This document shows, in pieces, positions 25,530 through 33,813 of a DNA stretch of 46,161 nucleotides. A program made the translations under genes and the position numbers. Positions within the stretch are counted from its first letter, which is position 1, and every line of letters starts with the position of its first letter. Under the pieces are notes generated by a model. It had not been told where the DNA came from. It did no database searches and saw nothing but the letters and a program-made list of their open reading frames with translations. Source of the stretch: Flavobacteriales bacterium (GTDB lineage: Bacteria; Bacteroidota; Bacteroidia; Flavobacteriales_D; Sanyastnellaceae); assembly GCA_947448135.1 (NCBI GenBank), contig CANFLZ010000016.1, positions 1 to 46,161 of the forward strand, in the 5' to 3' direction.

Positions 25530-27383
25530 ATGAAAAGGTTATTGTTCATGGGAGTCTTCATGGCAGGATTCCAAATTGCTCAAGCGCAGTGTCCAGCCAA
25601 TCAAGTTGAAGTCAATATCCAGTTGTTTACTGACTTTATGCCTGAGGAAAATTATTGGCAGCTTACACCTGCTGGTGCAGGTTGTGGGAACAGTGTAATC
25701 GTAGAAGGTGCCAATTTAGATGTTGGCTGCACAGGAACGCCAAGTGCTGCCAATGGCGAGGAATATTTACCCAATGATACCGTTTGGGTTGGGCCACTTT
25801 GCTTGGACAGTGGATCTTATGATATCGTTTTTGTTGATTCTTGGGGCGACGGAATGATGACTTTTAATGTTTTTGAGGGTACTACCTTGATGAATGTATT
25901 CTTGGGAACGGGTTCAGGCAACACTTCTACTTTCACTATTGGGAGCTCAAATTTGCCTCCAAATGATGAGCCTTGCAATGCCATTCTGCTGTATCCGGAT
26001 AGTTTGCCATTTTTGATGAGCAATTTAGCGGCAACGGTCTCTGCAAATGAGCCCGCGCCTATGGCGCTGGGTTGTAATGTCCCTGGCTCTTGGTGTGAAA
26101 ATGGTTTGATGCATACCGTTTGGGCAACCTTCAATCCGCAGCCCAACACGGCTTATTTGATTTCTACTTGTGATTCACTTTCTGTTTTGGATTCTCAAAT
26201 CGCTTTGTATCGTGCCAGCGACTGCAACGATTTTTCAACTTTTGTTTTGGTTCATTCCAATGATGATCAAGCAAATGGTTGCAATGCAGGTTCATTTTAT
26301 GCTTCTACCTTGACAACTTCTTGTTTAGATACTGCCTATTCTTATTTGATTCAAATTGATGGATATGGAACGGATATGGGTGATTTCGCAATTCGCATAG
26401 AAACGACGAGTGTTATCGATGATACTTTAGATGCATATGTAAGCGGCATTGTATGTCCAGTAAATCCTGGAGACAGTGTGACAGGAGCAATCCAACCTTT
26501 TATTCAAGATCTAGGTGTTGACCTTCATTGCAGCTGGACTTCTGACAATGGCTTTACTTCAGGTAGCAATTATATCGAGGGATTGCTGCCAGGCACGTAC
26601 TATTTAACGGCAATTGATGGTTGCAACCAAACTTATTCAGCACAATATTCGATTGTCGAACCAGCACCTTGGAATGTAACAGTGGAATCTGTAGGGCCCG
26701 GATGTCCGAATTCGAATGATGGCTACATCAACTTAACGCCTGAAGGGGCCACTGCTCCGTATTACATTTTCTGGTCAGGACCGAATGGCTTTTGGGGATC
26801 TGACCTCAATATTGATAGCCTTGATTTGGGTGCTTACACGGGATACTTGAATGATAATTTCGGATGTTTTTATCCGGTGAATGTCACTTTGGAATCTTCA
26901 TTGGTTATCGAAACTGGGTTGCCAGATACAACGCAAATTTGCTTTGGAGATGAATTGTTATTGACATGCGGAACCCTTCCTGATAGCGCTACTGTGGTGT
27001 GGTCTGACGGAACGATCGGAACACAATTGTATTATCCCGCCATGTCTTTCCCTGTGACCAGCCAAGTTGATTTTGCAGTAACGATCTCAACTCCCGATGG
27101 ATGTGAACAAACCAATTCGGTGATCGTACAGGTCGATCAAACTTGTACCAATGTCAGCGATGTCAATTCTACATCAATAGTCGTTTACCCCAATCCAAGC
27201 AGTGATCATTTTACTTTCAAAACCAATCAAACAGGGCTTTATCAAATTTATGATGCTCAAGGAAAATGGTTGGAGTCTCATTATATGAAAGCCAATGAAG
27301 TCAAGATTCTTGGAGCCAATTGGTCGAGTGGATTGTATTTATTAAATGGAGCCAATCAAAATATACGTTTGTTGAAGAAATAG
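25530..27383 (+). CDS. T9SS-secreted protein with SprB-type repeat
   Basis: A 617-residue surface or secreted protein. Signal peptide 1-19 (ends AQAQ). Residues about 60-140 have a strand pattern with DSWGDGMMTFNVF, a motif common in Bacteroidota adhesin-like proteins; a Cys-rich central domain follows (about 145-295). Residues about 380-455 (VTVESVGPGCPNSNDGYINL, then DNFGCFYPVNVTL) fit an SprB repeat of the kind found in gliding adhesins. The end has a T9SS type A sorting domain (VVYPNPSSDHFTF, WSSGLYLLN, LLKK). No enzyme motif is seen. It heads a run of three exported proteins on the plus strand, with the next start 19 nt after its stop. Adhesion is a plausible but unproven role. Confidence 0.82.
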   Translation: MKRLLFMGVFMAGFQIAQAQCPANQVEVNIQLFTDFMPEENYWQLTPAGAGCGNSVIVEGANLDVGCTGTPSAANGEEYLPNDTVWVGPLCLDSGSYDIVFVDSWGDGMMTFNVFEGTTLMNVFLGTGSGNTSTFTIGSSNLPPNDEPCNAILLYPDSLPFLMSNLAATVSANEPAPMALGCNVPGSWCENGLMHTVWATFNPQPNTAYLISTCDSLSVLDSQIALYRASDCNDFSTFVLVHSNDDQANGCNAGSFYASTLTTSCLDTAYSYLIQIDGYGTDMGDFAIRIETTSVIDDTLDAYVSGIVCPVNPGDSVTGAIQPFIQDLGVDLHCSWTSDNGFTSGSNYIEGLLPGTYYLTAIDGCNQTYSAQYSIVEPAPWNVTVESVGPGCPNSNDGYINLTPEGATAPYYIFWSGPNGFWGSDLNIDSLDLGAYTGYLNDNFGCFYPVNVTLESSLVIETGLPDTTQICFGDELLLTCGTLPDSATVVWSDGTIGTQLYYPAMSFPVTSQVDFAVTISTPDGCEQTNSVIVQVDQTCTNVSDVNSTSIVVYPNPSSDHFTFKTNQTGLYQIYDAQGKWLESHYMKANEVKILGANWSSGLYLLNGANQNIRLLKK

Positions 27384-27402
27384 GTGGCATATAATTGTAT
27401 TG

Positions 27403-28275
27403 ATGAGAAAAATTGTTCTTTTAGCAGCATTCACATTAGCAGCCAATATTTTGTTTGCTCAGTGGATCAATAACAATGGATTTGAAAGTTGGTCCAATCC
27501 CAATGGATACAATACACCAGATAACTGGAACTCCTTTAATGATTTTACTGCTGCCTCTGGCGTATATACTTGCATGAAAGGAACACCCGCTCCTGTGGGA
27601 AATTCATATCTCAAATTGATCACGAAAAGTGTGCCTGGAGTGGGCATTGTTCCAGGAATGGTGACCAACGGCGAATTAAATACATCCACCATGAAGGCCA
27701 TGGGTGGTCAGCCTTTTTCTCAAACGCCTTCTCACCTGACAGGCAAGTGGTTGTTCATGGCTGCGACTACAGCTGATATTGGATTTATTTCGGTTTACTT
27801 AACGCATACTGATGCCGCAACTGGCGTAAAGGATACTGTTGCTTTGGCGCAAGTTCTCCTTCCTGATATGGAGATGAGTTGGGTTGATTTTAGTATTCCT
27901 TTTGTCTACTATAACAGCAATACGCCGGACACTTGTTTGATCATAGCCAGCGCCAGCGGCCACTCTCCATTGGTGAATAGTTATTTGTACTTGGACAATT
28001 TGGACTTTACCATTCCCACCAATATAGAGGTCAATTCTTCTTCGATGTTGAAGGTTTATCCGAATCCTTTCCATGATCAATTGCAGATTGATGCAGGTGA
28101 TGAGATCATTGAATCTTTGTTGATTTTTGATGCAACGGGTAGAATCTGTTATTCCAAAAATGAAATGGAGCAAGCTCAAAAATTGTTGATTCCAACTTCG
28201 GAATGGACTGCTGGTCAATACTGGGCCAAGGTGGTGACCAATCAATCTGCTAAAGTGATTTCAATCGTAAAATAA
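27403..28275 (+). CDS. T9SS-secreted beta-sandwich-like protein of unknown function
   Basis: A 290-residue secreted protein. Signal peptide 1-19 (MRKIVLLAAF, cleavage near LFAQ). The mature part begins NNGFESWSNPNGYNTPDNW (about 24-42), a start typical of Bacteroidota proteins with a carbohydrate-binding-like jelly-roll fold (the PCMD-like group), and ends the domain with SYLYLDNLDF (about 194-203). No catalytic residues are recognisable. A T9SS type A sorting domain follows (LKVYPNPFHDQLQIDAG, WTAGQYWAKVV). I start at ATG 27403; a TTG one codon earlier also begins the open frame. The multicopper oxidase gene starts 5 nt behind it, so co-transcription is very likely. Confidence 0.75.
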   Translation: MRKIVLLAAFTLAANILFAQWINNNGFESWSNPNGYNTPDNWNSFNDFTAASGVYTCMKGTPAPVGNSYLKLITKSVPGVGIVPGMVTNGELNTSTMKAMGGQPFSQTPSHLTGKWLFMAATTADIGFISVYLTHTDAATGVKDTVALAQVLLPDMEMSWVDFSIPFVYYNSNTPDTCLIIASASGHSPLVNSYLYLDNLDFTIPTNIEVNSSSMLKVYPNPFHDQLQIDAGDEIIESLLIFDATGRICYSKNEMEQAQKLLIPTSEWTAGQYWAKVVTNQSAKVISIVK

Positions 28276-28280
28276 TCCAA

Positions 28281-29984
28281 ATGATTCGAATTTTAGTTGT
28301 TCTTCTTTCCGCTATTATGCTGAGTCTGCACGGTAATAGTCAGATTCAAAATGAGATCAATATTCCATCTTTAATCAACGGAAATGTGATTCCATTGAAT
28401 TTGCATTTGGGAACAAAGTTTTTTTTTGATGGGCCACTGGCCAATACCTATGGCATCAATGAATACGATTACTTGGGTCCAACCATCGAACTGACGAAGG
28501 GCCAAATGGTACAAATGCAAGTCACCAATAATTTGGATGATACCACCAATCTGCATTGGCACGGCCTTCAAGTGCCAGCCATGAGTGATGGGCCTATGAC
28601 CATGATGATGATGGGCGATGTTTGGTCTCCAGAATTTGAAGTCATCAATCAAGCAGGAACCTATTGGTACCATCCGCATGTGCACAAGAATACTGCTATG
28701 CAAGCACTCAAGGGTGCCGTTGGTTTTATCATTGTTCGCGATACCATTGAAGCCAATTGGGACCTTCCCAGAGAATATGGGGTGGATGATTTTCCGATTG
28801 TTCTTCAATCAATTCAATACGACTCATTGAATCAAGTTTTGCCTCGAGGGATGAACGACAGTACCATTTTTGTCAATGGTGTTCGTGGTAACTATGGCTA
28901 TGAAGCCACCTTGCATGTTCCTGCGCAATGGGTTCGATTGCGCATTTTAAACGGGTCAGGCGAACGCACCTTTAATGTGGGCTTGAATAACAACCAGAAC
29001 TTTTCTGTCATTGCCAGCGACAATGGATTGCTTTCGCAAGCGGTAATGACCAACCGCATTCGTGTCTCTCCGGGTGAGCGGTATGAAATTTTGGTTGATT
29101 TAACCAATTTGAATGGTACAGAGTTGTCACTTTGGAATTGGGGTACAGAATTGCCCATGGGAGTGCAGGGCGGACCAACAATGCCCATGCCTGCTGGATC
29201 TCCGGACATGTCCAGCCCTTTGAATGGAACTGATTTTTCTTTGCTCAAAATGATTGTGGGCAATCCAACTGCCAATGCATTGAATGCCGTGACAACTGTT
29301 TTTGAATCGGTTCAAGTGTTGGATCCGAATACAGTTGATGAACAACGAGTGATTGTGATGTCTGCTCAGAATCAAATGAACATGGACGGTCCTTTCTTCT
29401 TCAACAACTTGAGTTTTGACATGGATCGAATTGATTATACGATTCCTTTGAATTCAACGGAGACTTGGATTTTACAAAACCAAACCATGGTAGCTCATCC
29501 ATTTCATATGCATGGTGTGGCATTTCAAGTAGTGTCGAGAGATGGCAATTTACCGGTAGCTCAGGACAGGGGCTGGAAAGATGTGGTGTTAATTCACCCA
29601 CAAGAAACCGTTGTGATCATTGCCAAATTTGATGTTTATTCAGATTCGATGACGCCGTACGTTTATCATTGCCACATCCTCATGCATGAAGATGATGGTA
29701 TGATGGGGCAATTTGTAGTGACGGATCCTGGCATGTCTGTGCATGAGATGTCGTGTATTGATGCTTTTTCCATTTATCCCAATCCTGCATCAGATTTCAT
29801 ACAGTGGAAGGGAAGTGCGGGCATTGAGCATATCCAAATTTGGAGCACCTCGGGAGAGAAAGTGATCTCCCAAGCCATCAACGCTAAAACGAGCTTGGAT
29901 GTGAAAGGATTGTCTGCGGGTAATTACATTGTTATTGCTCGATCACATGAAAAGACATTCGCGAGAAAGCTCATGATACATTGA
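28281..29984 (+). CDS. T9SS-secreted multicopper oxidase
   Basis: A 567-residue copper oxidase, probably oxidising Cu(I), other metals or phenolics outside the cell. Signal peptide 1-21. All four copper-binding blocks are present: LHWHGLQVP (about 92-100), YWYHPHVHKN (about 128-137), HPFHMHGVAF (about 406-415) and YHCHILMHEDDGMMG (about 457-471), with Cys and axial Met for the type 1 site. Near the first block is a Met-rich MSDGPMTMMMMGD stretch, and about residues 290-310 add GGPTMPMPAGSPDMS, resembling the Met-rich regions of CueO-like cuprous oxidases. The C-terminus is a T9SS type A domain (FSIYPNPASDFIQWKG, LSAGNYIVIAR). A strong terminator follows at 30001-30030. Confidence 0.92.
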   Translation: MIRILVVLLSAIMLSLHGNSQIQNEINIPSLINGNVIPLNLHLGTKFFFDGPLANTYGINEYDYLGPTIELTKGQMVQMQVTNNLDDTTNLHWHGLQVPAMSDGPMTMMMMGDVWSPEFEVINQAGTYWYHPHVHKNTAMQALKGAVGFIIVRDTIEANWDLPREYGVDDFPIVLQSIQYDSLNQVLPRGMNDSTIFVNGVRGNYGYEATLHVPAQWVRLRILNGSGERTFNVGLNNNQNFSVIASDNGLLSQAVMTNRIRVSPGERYEILVDLTNLNGTELSLWNWGTELPMGVQGGPTMPMPAGSPDMSSPLNGTDFSLLKMIVGNPTANALNAVTTVFESVQVLDPNTVDEQRVIVMSAQNQMNMDGPFFFNNLSFDMDRIDYTIPLNSTETWILQNQTMVAHPFHMHGVAFQVVSRDGNLPVAQDRGWKDVVLIHPQETVVIIAKFDVYSDSMTPYVYHCHILMHEDDGMMGQFVVTDPGMSVHEMSCIDAFSIYPNPASDFIQWKGSAGIEHIQIWSTSGEKVISQAINAKTSLDVKGLSAGNYIVIARSHEKTFARKLMIH

Positions 29985-30000
29985 TTGTTCAAGGAGCAAA

Positions 30001-30030
30001 AAAAAGGCGTGCATTGCACGCCTTTTTTTT
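30001..30030. terminator. Intrinsic terminator between convergent genes
   Basis: Stem GGCGTGC/GCACGCC (30006-30012 and 30016-30022) with a 3 nt loop, preceded by eight A (29998-30005) and followed by eight T. It serves the multicopper oxidase on the plus strand and the M16 peptidase on the minus strand. Confidence 0.92.
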
Positions 30031-30046
30031 GGAATGCTTTTCCCAA

Positions 30047-31294
30047 TTATTGCGGAACGTATGTCAAACTCGCAAAAGCTTTGGGGTGTAAGTACTTATT
30101 GGCTACTGTCTGAATTTCTTTTGGCGTAATGCTATCAATCACATCAAAAACTTCTTGCATGGTATTGATGCGGTTGTAAACCCACATACTTTTTCCATTA
30201 TTAAACATCAATGAGTTTCCACTGTCTTGCGCCAAGGCCAATTGACCCTTCAATTGCGTTTTATATCCATCGAGCGTTTTATCAGTAAAAGGCTTGTCGC
30301 GAAGCAATCCCAATTCTTTATCAATCAACTTCAATGCTTTTTCCAATTGGTGCATTTCAGTTCCGAGATAAATAGAAAAGACTCCTGTGTCGGTAAAAGG
30401 ACTGTAGTTGGAATCTACCTGATAAGCAATACCATGCTTTTCTCGAATCTTTAAGTTCAAGATGTTGTTCATGGCGGGACCTCCCAATATGTTGTTCAAT
30501 AAAATAAAGCTATGACGATCCTTTTGGTGCAAATGAGGCGCTCTGCACGCTATGCCATGATGGGCTTGGTGAATCTCCTTGCTTTGTCGCAAGTGTACTT
30601 TTTTATAGGCCGTATAATCAGGTCGATTAAATGAAGCGCTACCAATGGCAACAGAAGCAAAATATTTTTCCAAGAGGCTGTTCAGTTTTTCTTTACCCAT
30701 AGGACCCGCATAACTGAAAACCATATTTTGTGCTACAAAACAACGTCGGTAAAACTTCAAGACATCTTTTTGCTTGAACGATTTCACCGATTCCTCTGTT
30801 CCTAAAATACTTCGGCCAATGGGATGATGAGGGAAAACCATCTCATCCATGTCCTCAAACAGCATATCGGTAGGAGAGTCTTTGTATCCATTGATTTCAT
30901 CAATGATGACATCCTTTTCCTTTTCCATTTCAGCGCTGTCAAAGGTCGAATTCAAAGCAATATCTGCTATCAATTCGATGGCTCTATCCGTGTGCGCATG
31001 TAAGAAAGAAGCATGAATCCAAGTTTCTTCTTTAGCAGTAAAAGCATTGATTTCACCACCTACAGAATCGAGGCGAGAAAGAACTTGGGTGTTGCTTCTT
31101 TTTTTGGTTCCTTTGAAAAGGCCGTGCTCAATGAAGTGCGCCAAACCATGTTCTTCCGGAAATTCATCGCGGCTCCCACAGCCGATCATCAAGCCACAAT
31201 GCCCAATGGCACGTTTCATCGGTTGGTGTACAACACGAATCCCATTGCTCAATTCATAAACAAAGGGGAAATCTAAATTCTCCAAATGACTCAA
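30047..31294 (-). CDS. M16 family zinc metallopeptidase
   Basis: A 415-residue peptidase of the insulinase/PqqL family. The inverted zinc motif HFIEH lies at about residues 52-56 in GLAHFIEHGLFKGTKKRS, with the third ligand Glu in KEKDVIIDEINGY (about 124-136). A single M16 pair (N-terminal catalytic and C-terminal inactive half, ending about 415) is present, as in bacterial processing-protease homologues. There is no signal peptide at the chosen start, so it is probably cytoplasmic. It starts 3 nt after the stop of the DUF4920-like gene and shares its promoter. Its substrates are unknown. Confidence 0.9.
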   Translation of the reverse strand: MSHLENLDFPFVYELSNGIRVVHQPMKRAIGHCGLMIGCGSRDEFPEEHGLAHFIEHGLFKGTKKRSNTQVLSRLDSVGGEINAFTAKEETWIHASFLHAHTDRAIELIADIALNSTFDSAEMEKEKDVIIDEINGYKDSPTDMLFEDMDEMVFPHHPIGRSILGTEESVKSFKQKDVLKFYRRCFVAQNMVFSYAGPMGKEKLNSLLEKYFASVAIGSASFNRPDYTAYKKVHLRQSKEIHQAHHGIACRAPHLHQKDRHSFILLNNILGGPAMNNILNLKIREKHGIAYQVDSNYSPFTDTGVFSIYLGTEMHQLEKALKLIDKELGLLRDKPFTDKTLDGYKTQLKGQLALAQDSGNSLMFNNGKSMWVYNRINTMQEVFDVIDSITPKEIQTVANKYLHPKAFASLTYVPQ

Positions 31295-31297
31295 TAA

Positions 31298-31753
31298 TTA
31301 TTTTTCGATCCAAACGCCTGTTGCATCAATAGCAATGGTGTTTTCTGGCTCGGTGATTTTTTCAATTTCCGCTTTGGATTTGCCAGCGTCTTCTGCCAAA
31401 TGTCTGAGATATTCTACAGACAATTTATAACGAAAGGCTCTTCCAGACAAGACACATCTTTTGCCTTCGCATCCTTCTAAAGGAACGCCAAATGCATGGT
31501 CTTTCATGAATACTTTGGTTTTCATGCTGCCATCTGCATTTTGAATTTCCATCCAGCATCCTGCTTTCTTACAAGTTTGAACAATCTGTCCTGAGATAAC
31601 CATATCAACGCTATCAGCCATGTCCATGGCTTTGTATAATTCAGCGATTGAATGACTATTTTCAAGTACAAATTTTTCACCATAAAAATTACCTTGAGCG
31701 AAAGCAATCTGTTGCACGGCAATAAAGGCCAACAATAAAATAGTTTTTTTCAT
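31298..31753 (-). CDS. DUF4920-like exported protein
   Basis: A 151-residue protein with a signal peptide (MKKTILLLAFIAVQQIAFAQ). The mature part matches my memory of the Bacteroidota DUF4920 family: GEKFVLENSHSI, a VVISGQIVQTCKKAGCWMEI-like block (Cys at about 61 and 66) with a following Met, FMKDHAFGVPLEGCEGKRCVLSG with two more Cys, and a terminal IAIDATGVW. Paired cysteines with Met and His suggest metal or disulfide chemistry, but no function is established. A perfect -7 box lies 4 nt before the ATG, so the transcript is probably leaderless. It is followed 3 nt later by the M16 peptidase. Confidence 0.75.
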   Translation of the reverse strand: MKKTILLLAFIAVQQIAFAQGNFYGEKFVLENSHSIAELYKAMDMADSVDMVISGQIVQTCKKAGCWMEIQNADGSMKTKVFMKDHAFGVPLEGCEGKRCVLSGRAFRYKLSVEYLRHLAEDAGKSKAEIEKITEPENTIAIDATGVWIEK

Positions 31754-31757
31754 TTTG

Positions 31758-31765
31758 CAAAAATA
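31758..31765 (-). promoter_or_regulatory. -7 box (TATTTTTG) 4 nt before the DUF4920-like gene
   Basis: Minus-strand TATTTTTG fits TAnnTTTG exactly; a CTTTG further upstream (31790-31794 on the complement) is a possible -33 element, though its spacing is slightly long. The box is 10 nt after the porE-like stop. Confidence 0.6.
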
Positions 31766-31775
31766 GGGGGTATTG

Positions 31776-33812
31776 TCACATCGACTTCACAAAGAATTCT
31801 GTTCTTCTGTTTTTGGCACGTCCTTCTTCGGTGTCGTTGGGTGCGATAGGCTGCGTTTCTCCATAACCACGCGCAGTGATGCGGGTGCCATCGACTCCTG
31901 ATTTGACCAAAAAGTTCATTACCTCAAATGCTCGTTCCATCGACAATGCCAAGTTGTCCTCATCTCGACCCGAAGCATCCGTGTGTCCGCGAATTTCTAT
32001 GATCATATTGGGATGCTCATTCATGAATGCAGCAAACTCTTTTAATATGAGCAGCGAACTTTCTTTCAATTCGGCTTTGTTGGTTCCGTAAACAATATCG
32101 GGAATTGGGAAGGGCTGGTCACTCGCCAAGGTCTCTGTCTTCATGTCCAATTTCACCACGACTGGTGGCACTGTGTCTTCTTTGTGTGAAATGACGCGTG
32201 TATTGAAAGCTACATCATCGCCCTTGACACTCAATGTCACATCCTGTCCCGTACCAACTTTCATGATGGTGGCGTAACTGCCATCATCATCGTTGACCTT
32301 CACTTTTTCCGTTTCACCGCTTTCTGAATATTTGATTTCAACAGAAGCATTGGCCGCGGGTTCACCATCTTTGTTCTGAACATTACCTTTCACGACCATC
32401 ACCTTTTCTGGCTTGGCGGGTGGGGGCATTTGAAAAGAATACACATCCCAAGTTCTCTCGCCTCTGAATTTTTTTGCGCCGAAATATCCCAATTCACCGT
32501 CACTACTCACCACAACTCCGATTTGATCATTCTCGTCGTTGATGGGATAGCCTATATTTTTAATTTCAGTAAACGTTAGGTCGTCATTCATTTTGGTGTA
32601 ATAAATGTCCAAACCGCCAACTCCTAATTGTCCATCACTGGAGAAGTAAAGTGTCTTGCTATCACTGTGAAAATAGGGCCCTTTTTCTTGCCCTTTGGTA
32701 TTCACGTTTCCTTTGAGTGGTTGGGCTACTCCCCAGGTTCCATCTGGCTGTCTGAGGCTGTAGAACAAGTCGTGTGACGGATTGCCACTTCCATCTTTAA
32801 TGGTTCCTTCTCTAATTGTGGCAAATACCAACATTTGGCCATCTCCACTCAATGTAGGTTGGCCTTCCCATCCGTTGTCGGTATTGATGTTTGGGCCCAA
32901 ATCAATGAGCTCTTCCCAAACATATATTTTGTTGCCCTTATCATCTATTTTTTTGGTGTATCGGGTGCTATACAAATCGAAATTTCCAGGGTTTTTGGGT
33001 TTCGGATTTTTCTTGGCGACAATCATTTCTTTGTTGTCCAATGAAATGGTGATCCCGCCATAATTGGAACCGACATTAAATGGCTTTGGAAGGGGCTCTC
33101 CATTATCAAAGTATTGATTGATGTTGGGGCGTTTGGACCAAGTCAATTCCTCAATCATTTTAGGCTCGACATCTCCTTTGGCTTGGCGCATAAACTGTCG
33201 GGTGTAAAACATAATCTCACCATCAGGGGAGAGCAGGGGCAAATATTCTTCTTTGTCTGAACAAACACCTTCTACTTTCATAGGCTCAAAAGGAGTTTTG
33301 TTTTGATAAATTTCGCGATACGCTTTGACATGCGGCAAGGCTTCTTCAACCTCCTTGTATTTTTTTTCGTACTGCTTGCCCACTTTGGTCGGATCATCGG
33401 AGGGGAACCGCAAGAATTTTTCGAAGTAGAGCAGTGCATCATCAAACTCACGATCGGCATAGGCCATGGCGCCGAGATAGTAGAATGGCTCCGGATCATA
33501 AGTCTCGCATTTCGCGACCAAATTTTTAAGTGTTTCTTTGGCGTTATTGAAATCTAAATCGCTGTTCTTGGCTCTTAAAAATTCCATTTCTCCCAGCGCA
33601 TGCAAGCAGGGCAAACATTCTGGATCCATCTCGATTGATTTCTCAACCGCTTCTCTTTTTTCTGCAGAACTTCGATCTTTATCCTTGGCTTTTTCAAGCA
33701 TTTTCAATACTTTGGGTGAAGGGATGTGGTCACATCCTTCTTCTTGTGCATTGGCTTGAAAAACAAACAATGGCCATGCAATGAGCAAAGCCCCGATCAA
33801 CTTCTCGCGCAT
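31776..33812 (-). CDS. PorE-like OmpA-family envelope protein (TPR, PD40, CNA-like, OmpA)
   Basis: A 678-residue exported protein with the domain order of PorE, the T9SS component that anchors the machinery to peptidoglycan: signal peptide (MREKLIGALLIAWPL, ending NAQ), TPR-like helices (about 35-150), a PD40/WD40-like propeller (about 190-450, with DLYSTR, HDLFYS and YFSSDG-type blades), a carboxypeptidase-regulatory beta-sandwich (VVKGNVQNKDGEPAANASV, about 475-493) and a C-terminal OmpA domain (MIIEIRGHTDASGRDEDNLALS-type motif, NRRTEFFV end). The start is at 33812 because that ATG begins the signal peptide; the longer reading runs into the upstream gene. It follows the stop of the 1612-residue gene by 1 nt, so they form one operon. 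It may be PorE itself or a paralogue. Confidence 0.83.
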   Translation of the reverse strand: MREKLIGALLIAWPLFVFQANAQEEGCDHIPSPKVLKMLEKAKDKDRSSAEKREAVEKSIEMDPECLPCLHALGEMEFLRAKNSDLDFNNAKETLKNLVAKCETYDPEPFYYLGAMAYADREFDDALLYFEKFLRFPSDDPTKVGKQYEKKYKEVEEALPHVKAYREIYQNKTPFEPMKVEGVCSDKEEYLPLLSPDGEIMFYTRQFMRQAKGDVEPKMIEELTWSKRPNINQYFDNGEPLPKPFNVGSNYGGITISLDNKEMIVAKKNPKPKNPGNFDLYSTRYTKKIDDKGNKIYVWEELIDLGPNINTDNGWEGQPTLSGDGQMLVFATIREGTIKDGSGNPSHDLFYSLRQPDGTWGVAQPLKGNVNTKGQEKGPYFHSDSKTLYFSSDGQLGVGGLDIYYTKMNDDLTFTEIKNIGYPINDENDQIGVVVSSDGELGYFGAKKFRGERTWDVYSFQMPPPAKPEKVMVVKGNVQNKDGEPAANASVEIKYSESGETEKVKVNDDDGSYATIMKVGTGQDVTLSVKGDDVAFNTRVISHKEDTVPPVVVKLDMKTETLASDQPFPIPDIVYGTNKAELKESSLLILKEFAAFMNEHPNMIIEIRGHTDASGRDEDNLALSMERAFEVMNFLVKSGVDGTRITARGYGETQPIAPNDTEEGRAKNRRTEFFVKSM

Positions 33813-33813
33813 T

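Noticed and set aside
25478-25561. Longer N-terminus (28 residues) for the CvfB-like protein
   Set aside because: It lies upstream of the perfect -7 box and overlaps the divergent promoter; it has no family support.
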